From NCBI RefSeq assembly GCF_963576675.1, contig NC_088916.1, forward strand, positions 24,775,501 through 24,839,500: DNA of 64,000 nucleotides, read 5' to 3'. Within the stretch, counting starts at the first letter, position 1; each line of letters opens with the position of its first letter. The notes under the pieces are model-generated. The model made no database searches. It worked only from the letters and a program-made list of their open reading frames with translations, and was not told where the DNA came from. The translations under genes and the position numbers were made by a program. Of the stretch, positions 55,930-64,000 are shown one piece after another. Source of the DNA: Euphorbia lathyris. Taxonomy: Eukaryota; Streptophyta; Magnoliopsida; Malpighiales; Euphorbiaceae.

Positions 55930-58900
55930 TTACGGTGGCCATTGAAGGATGGGACGTCAAGCGGGTCCTTATTGATACAGGCAGTTCTTGCAATGTTATT
56001 ACTCGAACTGCATTCAACCAGTTGGGCATTAACGACAAGCGAGTAGAACATACGTTCATGGATGTAACTGGTTTTGGAGGTCAATCATCTTAAACAAGTG
56101 GACAGGTGGTGTTGGAGACAGAAATGGGCGATAAGAATCTAAAATGGAGAGGTGATCTAGAATTCGCAATTGTTGATCTCCCATTAGCCTATAATATAAT
56201 TCTGGGGCGTCCGTTCCTGTCGGAAACGGAGTCGCTCATTTCAATGAAGCATTTGACATTGCATTTGCCAACACACCAAGGGCGAGTCATTGTTGAGGGT
56301 GATCAACTTATATCTCAACAAGCTTATACATTGTCACTTGAAACAAAGCCAGATGAAGAAGATAAAGTTGATGAGAAGTTGTCGGCTGAAGCGTTAGGAG
56401 AAACAGAACTATTCGCCATTTCAAATGACAAGAAAGTAAGGATAGCGGCAGGACTTCCAGAGGAAACGAAGAAAGCCATTATCGAGGTGTTGATCCAATG
56501 CGAGTCGGCATTCGCCGCTCCAGATGAAGTGCTGAAAGGGATAAGTCCAGAAATAGCAACACATCGTTTGAATGTGGACAAAAGTGCAACCCCAGTGAGA
56601 CAGAAAAAGAGAGGACATGCTCCAGAGCGGCAGTAGGCGATTGAAAAAGCGGTGGCGGATTTGCTAAAATCAGATGCAATTCGAGAGGTCACTTATCCGG
56701 AATGGCTAGCCAATGTGGTGCTAGTCAAAAAGCCGAATAGAACGTACAGAATGTGCGTAGACTTCAAAGATCTGAATAAAGCTTGTCCGAAGGATATGTA
56801 TCCGCTACCTAACATTGACATATTGGTAGATGGGACTACGGGATTTGAAGCTTTATCATTCACCGATGTGAAATCCAGTTACCACCAGATACCAATGGAG
56901 AAGGCGGACGAGATCAAGACGTCATTCATAACTCATCAGGTAACTTATTGCTTCAAGGTGATGCCCTTTGGACTGAAAAATGCGGGAGCAACATATCAAC
57001 GGATGATGAACAAGATATTTTCAGACAAATCAGGCGAGAACTTCTCGATCTATGTAGACGACATGATCATTAAAAGCAAGAAGATGCAAGACCATCCGCA
57101 GGATATTAAAGAAATCCTGGAAGTGCTGATCAAATATGGCCTCAAATTGAACTCGGAGAAATGCACGTTTGGAGCGAGAGCAGGGAAGTTCCTGGGTTTC
57201 ATTGTTAGTGGCAAAGGAGTTGAGGCGAATCCTGAGAAGGTTAAAGCAGTGATGGAGATGAAGACGCCAAGGAGCATAAGAGAAGTACAGAGACTCAATG
57301 GGCGGTTGGTGGCATTAGGGCGATTCATATCATGCTCAGCTAGGAGATGTCTACCTTTCTACAATGCCATCAAAAAATCTAAGTCCTTTGAATGGACACC
57401 AGATTGTCAAGAAGCATTCGAGGGGATAAAGCGATTACTATGTTATCCGCCCTTAATGAGCAGGCCAGAGGATGGAGAAGATTTATTTCTTTATGTATCC
57501 GTCACCAGCACGACGATATGCACTGTAATGGTGCGGGAAGAAGAAGGGCAACAATATCCGGTGTACTACGTGAGTAAAGTCTTAAAGGATGCAGAACTTC
57601 GATATTCGAGGTTAGATAAAATGGCCCTCGCGGTGATAACCACGACGGCTAGGTTGAAGCCATACTTCCAGGCGCATACTATAATTGTGAGAACTGGAAT
57701 TCCAATGCGAAAGGTACTGCAGAAACCTGACGCATCCGGGCGATTGATGGAATGGTCAATTCGCTTGGGAGAGTTCGATATTCGTTACGAAGGAAGACCA
57801 GCTCTGAAAAGTCAAGTACTTGCCGATTTCGTGAATGAGTTCACGTGGGATGAAGACGAATGTCCAAAAGCACAAAAAGAAGAATGGAGTATGTTCACAG
57901 ATGGGGCATTATCCACAGATGGAGCTGGACTGGGAGTCGTCATCAAGGGTCCGGATGTTATTCGCCTGTACTATGCGGCAAAGTTAACATTCAAAACTAC
58001 CAACAATGCCGCGGAATATGAAGCAATGATATGCGGATTGAAGTTGCTTAATGAACTTATGCCAGAAAGAGTGGTAATCTACAGCGACTCTAAACTCATG
58101 ATAAATTAGATCTCAAAAAATTATCTGGTGAAACAGGAAGATCTGGTCAAATACCATCAGGTTGTCGGTAGATTGACGCAGGAGTTAACACATAAAGGAA
58201 TCGTCTGGGAGATGGTGCATGTTCCAAGAGGCCAGAACACAAAGGCTGATGAGTTGGCAAAAGCAGCGGCGAGTAGAGACCCATTGAGTCAAAAAGCATG
58301 TAATTTGGAAATAAGGTCGTCACCAGCATTCGAAGCCGATCAGATTATGGTCATCGAAGAGCTAGAAGATGATGAAGATTGGCGGATGCCCATCCGCCAA
58401 TATCTGGAACATGGAGATTTGCCGGTTGATAAAAGTTTAGCCAGAAAGCTAATCGGGCAGTCAGCGAGATACTCAATTCGGGATGGAACTTTATACAGGA
58501 AGTCATATACATGTCCATGGTTAAAATGTATTAGCCGCAATGAAGGAGATTACGTGCTGAGAGAACTCCATGAAGGAAGTTGTGGTGCGCATGAAGCATC
58601 CGCGACGTTGGCAAGAAAAGTCAAGTTGATGGGATATTATTGGCCGAAGGTGGTGGAAGATTCCCAGAAAATGGTAGCGGAATGTCACAGTTGTCAAATC
58701 CATGCTAATGAAAAGCATGTCCCAGGAGCCGAACAAGTAACTATAATGACGGCGTGGCCATTCGCAACATGGGGGATTGATATAGTGGGGCCATTCCCAG
58801 AAACAACAAGGAAGAGGAAGTACTTGGTAGTCGCAGTTGACCACTTCAGCAAATGGGTAGAAGTAGAGGCAGTAACCGCTCAAACACCTGAGCGAATGAT

Positions 58901-59621
58901 CGAGTTCTTACGAGAGAACATTATCATGCGGTTTGTAATCCCACAAACGCTTATAACCGACAACGGTACCCAGTTCAACTGTGTTAAATTCAAGGCATAT
59001 TGCGAAAGCATGGGGATCAAGAATCATTTTTCCTCCGTAAATCATCCCCAATCGAATGGTATGACAGAGGTTACCAACAGGGCCATGATTCAGGGAATCA
59101 AGAAGCGACTAGGTGATAAGAAAACAGGTTGGGCGGATGAGATACCTCATATGTTATGGGCATACAGAACTTCTGTAAAGGCAGCAACAGGCGAAACACC
59201 TTTCTCGCTGGTTTATGGAGCCGAAGCAGTCCTACCTGTTGAAATCCATTCGCCTACAGATCGGGTAATTTATTACTGCGACACCCAAAATCCTATCAAC
59301 ATTAGAGATGCATTGGATTCTGTTGAAGAACGAAGAGAAAAAGCTTACATGCGAATGACAGTATATCGCAATAGAATCAAGAAGTATCATGACAGAAGGG
59401 TGCGAAAGGTGATAATCAATGAGAGCGACTTGGTCTTGAAAAAAGTAGATAAAATACAGTCCAGAGAAGGCAAAGGAAAATTAGGCGTCAACTGGATCGG
59501 ACCTTACAGGGTATCCAAGAAGTTGGGACCATCAACTTTTGAAATAGAAGAAATGAGCGGCAAAAAGCTCCCGCGCACCTGGAATCTAGAGAATCTACGC
59601 CTATATAAACAGGCCGAGTAG
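55842..59621 (+). pseudogene. Tat gypsy pol: protease, RT, two RNase H domains, integrase
   Basis: Protease VLIDTGSSCNVI (55950-55995). RT from about 56690 with YRMCVDFKDLNKACPKD, FTDVKSSYHQIPM and intact IYVDDMIIKS (57048). First RNase H around 57480-57690. Second RNase H from 57885 (MFTDGALSTDGAGLGVVIKG, NNAAEYEAM, VIYSDSKLMIN). Integrase zinc finger (HEGSCGAHEA...CHSCQIHA), then GIDIVGPF, ITDNGTQF and MTEVTNRA, and a chromodomain-less tail ending LRLYKQAE. All are in one frame, with three stops: TAA at 56091-56093, TAG at 56634-56636 (Lys expected) and TAG at 58107-58109 (Gln expected). All catalytic residues seen are present, so decay is mild. Confidence 0.93.
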
Positions 59622-60492
59622 TTCAGGGAAATGACGAGTACTCTTTTTCCTTTTATGAGTTTTTTCCCACTGGGTTTTCTGATAAAAGGTTTTAATGAGG
59701 CTTTGATCCCACACAGTTTATGTACCCATGTAACAAGAAGTCTTTTTTCTCTATCAATAAAGATGTTCATTGGTTACAATTATTCAGTATGCTACGGCTG
59801 AATGCAGGTCCTTTTCAAACTGATAATACAAACACATAAGTGTGTTGCCTACAAAAGAAAGGCGGATGCATGATTACACATCATTCGTAAAACCTTATGG
59901 TTAACCTTAAACACATAAATGTGTTGCCTACAAAAGAAAGGCGGATGCATGATTACGCATCATTCGCAAAACCTTATGGTTAACCTTATGATTATTTGAA
60001 AAATTATAAGGCATAAAATTAAGCGAATAAATGAATACTCAAAAAATTGCAAAAAGGGTCTGGCCACCCTAACGAAAACAAAACTAACTACGAAAAATTA
60101 CAAGTATGAAGTCGGCAAAAGGCAAGGGTCGCATACGAAAATAACCGGCATTAAGGCGACGAAGAATAAAACAGCAATTGCACATATATGAAAAGCGGCG
60201 GCAAAGTCGCTCGGTTGATATATATACTGGCAGTTTGTTACATACAACAGTTCGGATATAAATAAAATTATACTACAGTTTCTTCTCTTTCGCCTCTATT
60301 GCCCCCTTTGCCTTCAGCGGCTCCTTCATCTTCTCCAGTGGGGTGATCTGCTTCAAGCGAATCCCCAACAATCAGATCAGTAACCGCATCAGAGCGAGGT
60401 ACCTCTTGTTCAACGTGAGAAACATCTTGTGGTGCCCCTTCTTCTACATTCTGATTTGGGATCTCATGGCTAATTGGAGAGTCATGAAAACT
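59622..60492 (+). other. Spacer between Tat integrase and antisense gene, with 79-bp tandem repeat
   Basis: No ORF. A direct repeat of 79 bp occupies 59831-59909 and 59910-59988 with a few mismatches (ACACATAAGTGTGTTGCC / ACACATAAATGTGTTGCC). Minus-strand 60280-60490 continues acidic, Pro/Ser-rich sequence past the antisense stop and may be its 3' UTR. Confidence 0.7.
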
Positions 60493-62589
60493 CTACCAAT
60501 CTAGGAGAAGTACCTCATCCATATCGGCATCCTCGGCCTCCAACTTGTCCCATTTTTCAGCTAAATTCTTTTCAGGAATGGGAACCTTGGGGCGATTAAG
60601 TACACGATCTGGATGTCCATGCTCATAAGCCGCATGAATCCGCTCTCCATACCAATAGATGCGAGCACCATCTTCAGCTGTGATCTCCTCGGCCCTCCTC
60701 TTTTGCATCTCCAAAGCTTCCTTGGACGAATTCAGATCATCAATGGCCTTCTGAAGCTCATCGGACTTAGCCTGGAGGGATTTGAGAGCTTCCTCCTTCT
60801 CGCTGATGGCCTTCTGACAAGCACCTTCAAGGACCTTTACTTTGCCTTGGACATCATCAAAAAGCGACTTCTGAGTCGCCAATTCAGTGCCAAGGCTTTC
60901 CAGCTCTCTAGCTCGTTCAGCATCCCTGCAGAGGGCACCCTCCGCGAAATTGATAATCTGCATATAGGACGATACGTGAATAAAAAGAGCGAATGGAGAC
61001 ATGCATTTGAGGGATGGAACATGAGTAGAAAGCAATTTACCTCTATAGCACGCTTCTCAATCCCCTCCATGGCAGTTGGAAGCGGCACTTGTTCGCGCAC
61101 GCGAGAAGCAGAGGGGAGTCGCCCAAGGACATTGCATATGGAAGAAACAATGTCCTTACAGGAAAAGCTCACGGCTTTACCAAAGGTCCTAGTCCACCAC
61201 CCGCTAATGTCAGGAATTGGCTGCGAATACATAAGGAGAGGGATCAGGAGAACAGCAAATAACTGATAAAGGAAAATAAACAACACAAAAAGAGTGAGTA
61301 AATCGTGATACCTCGTGAAATGGAGTACTGCCCTTTTCTTTGGATGGGGTGGATATGGGTGTACCACCAACAGTCAAGGATACGGAGGTATTTTTCTTCC
61401 TGGGGCGAGAAGACTCCGTATCCGCATTACTCTTCCGCTTCCTATTTAAGGGAAGGTCCTCAGAAGCAGAAGCAGGGCCTTGTGAAACGGAAGCAATTGT
61501 GGGGGAAGCCGCCTCAACAGAAGGAGTCGCCCCCACAGGAGAATCCGCCCCTGCAATAGAAGTTGTTCCCGCCAATCGCCTCTTCCTCCTCGCCAAGGCT
61601 TTCGCTTCCCGATATGCAGCGAGTTGGGATAAAGGGTCACCCCTGCAAAAGGTTAAGAGAAATCATCAACTAGGAAATAAGCTAATAATACCTTGTACGA
61701 AAACGCGATAAGGGATATAAACAACGCGATCTTCCTCGCGGTAGGCAATCGCTACTCGGCTCCTTAGCATATGGAATGCCTGATCATATGTCCATACAAA
61801 AGGAGGAGTACTCTTCAAGAATTTTACAATAGCGGATTCTTCCTTGCTTGGATAACCAAAGTTCAAACTCTTTACATTAGGTCGGCCCCAGCAACGAAGA
61901 AAGTTCGGATTCCCTTCATGGAACTTGATGAAGAAATAAGACCTGTCCCACTCGCGGATTTTGTTCGACTTCTCGTCAAAGCTGTAGTAACCGCTCTGTC
62001 GAATGAAAGTAAAATACTCCCCCGAACTTTTGAAATGATGAAGCTTGGAGAAAATCTTGAGCGAGAAGGGAACCTCCAGACAATCCGCCAAAAACTTGTC
62101 CAGAGTCAAGTCGGCCCATCCATTAGGGTGCAGTTGCCCGGGTGCGATTCCATAACCTCCAAGGATGGAAGCAATCTCATCTGCTAGCGGATACGTGAAA
62201 CCGCAGATAATTTGAGCGACAAAAATGGTAAAATACCCCTTCGGGAAGTCGCCGGGTCCTCTATTTTCCCCGGGAATGCTTGTTTCCAGGCCTTGAAGCC
62301 AAGGATACTGCTCCCGCAAGTCGTCAATCGTCTCGCGGCAGACTAGGCTTCCTGACCTATCCTTCTTCGGTAATAAACGGGGAGTGGGGACATGTGGTGG
62401 AATCAACTTTTTGGGGTCGAAACCTAGGCCCTCATCAGTCGTATTCGCTAGATGGAGAAAATCGGCAGGATGAGAATCAGACCTAGGAGAGCCAGTTGAA
62501 GCTTCATCAACCATCTCATCAACCTCGTGAGACACCTCGCGATCGTAATTTTCGTCGAAGGGTGCGAAATCAAGTTCAGGGTTCGACAT
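60493..62589 (-). CDS. Antisense gene of the Tat element (aORF, putative gypsy-type transposon protein), 4 exons
   Basis: Minus-strand exons: 61692-62589, 61312-61642, 61041-61220, 60493-60957. Introns have GT-AG ends; exons 2-4 join in phase 0. Exon 1 to exon 2 is off by one base with the visible sites, so either the junction differs or there is a small indel. Exon 1 holds the conserved domain I know as the plant putative gypsy-type transposon family (PHVPTPRLL, GYFTIFVAQIICGFTYPLAD, GIAPGQLHPNGWADL, SLKIFSKLHHFK, FFIKFHEGNPNFLRCWGRP). Exon 2 is Ser/Pro/Lys-rich, with a likely nuclear signal (RPRKK). Exon 4 is a coiled coil (KSLFDDVQGKVKVLEG, LKSLQAKSDELQKAIDDLN) with an acidic C-terminus. 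Such antisense ORFs are reported from Tat elements; their role is unknown. Confidence 0.8.
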
Positions 62590-62811
62590 ACCGGTGAAGG
62601 AAACGAACAGAAATAAAAGAAAAAATGGTTGAACGAGTTACGAGTTACAGAAAGGGAAACTTACATGTGAGAAAGAATGCAGAGAAGAACGAACGCAAAA
62701 GGGTTGATGCCGGAGAGGAAATGACAGAAAACGAACGAACTACTTTCGAATTTTGAATACCTCGATGAAGATGGAGAGTTGTCTAAAAAGACCCTAAAGG
62801 GCTCTTGCTAA

Positions 62812-62828
62812 ACTAGAGGGGAGGCATG
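62812..62828 (+). promoter_or_regulatory. Polypurine tract of the Tat element
   Basis: AACTAGAGGGGAGGCATG just before the LTR start. The 62590-62811 stretch upstream would be the promoter and 5' leader of the antisense gene. Confidence 0.7.
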
Positions 62829-63242
62829 TGATGATTCGTGAAACCAACTGAGCTGAATCATAAGCACGGGCCCATCCCAAACTTAAGCCCACGGTTCAAG
62901 ATTAAATGGGCTCCTAATAAGGGAAAGGGCTAACCGCCCCGAAATCCCAACAAGACACTAAACCACCCACTCAGAGAAACGGGACCACGTTTGTGACTAC
63001 GTGGAGAACGTGGCACAGAAAGAGTAACCGCCCTCGGCGGTTACCTAGAAAGGCTTATAAAAGAAATAAAAAAGCCAAGGGAGGGGTAAGTTCACATTTT
63101 TCCTCAATACGATTATCAATCTACTAGAATTCCACGTAAAACTGACTTGATCGTCGGAGAGTTTTCCCGGAGATCCTGTCTCCGGTTTTGTTTTGCAGGT
63201 AACTACGACGAGGATCATCAAATCAAATCCGGCAAGTTATCA
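62829..63242 (+). repeat. 3' LTR (414 bp) of the Tat element
   Basis: It starts TGATGATTCGTG and ends GCAAGTTATCA (TGAT...ATCA). A TATAAAAG box lies at 63056-63063. The first bases after it, CATAT, are the candidate target duplication. The left partner was lost with the 5' end of the element. Confidence 0.75.
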
Positions 63243-63321
63243 CATATATAACCTATAATATATATCTCTCTATCAGCTTCAAAACCATGACCTGATATAT
63301 ATTTTGTATTTGTTTTTCAAG

Positions 63322-63383
63322 GTATCCAGCATGTTGGTGAAAATATGCTATTAAGCATTCCAAATGGAGAAGCAATCATGATT

Positions 63384-63462
<79 letters not shown>

Positions 63463-63951
63463 GTACAGTGAGTTTTTTTTTTTTTAAGGAAAAGTACAGT
63501 GAGTTTTTTCATCATGTTTTTTAGTTTCAATTTAATTAACACAACATAAATCAATGATTATAATTTCATGTTTAATGTGTTCATAAAGAAAAAATGAATG
63601 TTATTTTCTTATATATAAGCAAATGGAGAATAATATATTATATATTGTTGCAGGACACATGTCACAATTGGAGTGATGAAAATGTGATAAAAGTATTGAA
63701 GAATATATATGAAGCATTAGCCAAAAATGGGAAACTTATAATAATGAATGCAATATTGCCAGAGAAACCAGAGACAACAAAAGCATCACAATATGTTTCG
63801 AGACTTTGATAACACAATGTTGATGCAACCTTGTGGTAAAGAGAGAACTGCTAAGCAATTCCAAACTCTGGTAATGGCTGCTGGTTTCTCTAACTTCTAT
63901 GTTGCCTGTCTTGCTCGTGGTATTTGGGCTGTCATGGAATCTTACAAGTAG
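63322..63951 (+). pseudogene. COMT-like O-methyltransferase, last two exons, frameshifted
   Basis: Exon 63322-63386 (acceptor TTTTTCAAG, donor AAG/GTATAT) encodes IQHVGENMLLSIPNGEAIMI, the SAM-binding region after the GG-D-F motif. Exon 63654-63951 starts after TTGTTGCAG with CHNWSDENVIKVLKNIYEAL (the catalytic His of the H-x-WSDE motif), then NGKLIIMNAILPEKPE. A one-base frameshift near 63800 follows, then DNTMLMQPCGKERTAKQF and a C-terminus GIWAVMESYK. Plant caffeic-acid-type O-methyltransferases methylate phenylpropanoids, alkaloids or flavonoids in the cytosol. Upstream exons are missing because the Tat LTR and the deleted region precede it. A sequencing error at the frameshift cannot be excluded. 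Confidence 0.85.
63388..63455. repeat. (TA)n microsatellite, about 34 units, in the O-methyltransferase intron
   Basis: Uninterrupted TA dinucleotides directly after the splice donor. The minus-strand IYIYIY ORF over it is not real. Confidence 0.95.
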
Positions 63952-64000
63952 CACAACAACATTTTAATTCTTTTTTCTTCTATATTTTCTTATTTTACAA

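Larger units (their letters stand above)
55842..63242 (+). mobile_element. Tat-lineage Ty3/gypsy element, 5' truncated
   Basis: It enters at the gag-protease linker (RKSNTSRGDALNYSF) with no LTR, PBS or gag. It continues through protease, RT, RNase H, a second RNase H and integrase, then a spliced antisense gene, polypurine tract and 3' LTR. The dual RNase H and the antisense ORF are features of the Tat (Retand/Ogre) lineage. The right flank is an O-methyltransferase intron. Confidence 0.92.

Noticed and set aside
63351..63554. IY-repeat protein on the minus strand
   Set aside because: Pure translation of the TA microsatellite.

Overview
This window reads as nuclear DNA from a flowering plant, most likely a eudicot. 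The evidence is split genes with GT-AG introns, methionyl- and Asp-tRNA primer binding sites, SIRE-type Ty1/copia and Tat-type Ty3/gypsy elements, and plant-only protein families (BAHD acyltransferase, DUF616, COMT-like methyltransferase). No species can be named from sequence alone. No rRNA, tRNA gene, CRISPR array or bacterial operon was seen.

Layout. (1) 1-4605: a gag-only Ty3/gypsy element on the minus strand, inserted in the gag region of a SIRE-like copia element. (2) 4606-13294: the rest of that copia element (copy 1): gag zinc knuckles, pol, a long third ORF and the 3' LTR. (3) 13295-14429: host DNA with a remnant of an ENT-domain gene. (4) 14440-34387: a Pack-MULE with ~170-bp terminal inverted repeats and a 10-bp target duplication. 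It carries exons of a plasma-membrane H+-ATPase and of a KEA-type K+/H+ antiporter, with one KEA exon triplicated in a 420-bp tandem array. A 130-bp MITE sits inside it, and a complete SIRE-like copia element (copy 2, 17850-33698, duplication ACAAA) lies in an intron of the captured ATPase fragment. Copy 2 itself holds a Helitron in gag (19937-23362) and a gypsy solo LTR in its 3' LTR (32865-33377). (5) 35343-43101: an intact seven-exon DUF616 gene (708 aa predicted). (6) 44610-45559: an A/T-asymmetric foldback element. (7) 46221-50801: a damaged L1-type LINE on the minus strand. (8) 50944-52320: an intact intronless BAHD acyltransferase gene on the minus strand. (9) 52543-55841: a third copia element cut off in its RT/RNase H region and joined directly to (10) 55842-63242, a 5'-truncated Tat-lineage gypsy element with a spliced antisense gene and a 3' LTR. 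(11) 63322-63951: the last two exons of an O-methyltransferase gene, broken by a frameshift.

Only the DUF616 gene and the BAHD gene look like working host genes. Everything else is transposon sequence or gene remnants. Insertion order can be read from the nesting: Pack-MULE first, then MITE and copia copy 2, then Helitron and solo LTR. The most unusual locus is the Pack-MULE that joins fragments of two unrelated cation-transport genes in one orientation, with exact amplification of a single exon.
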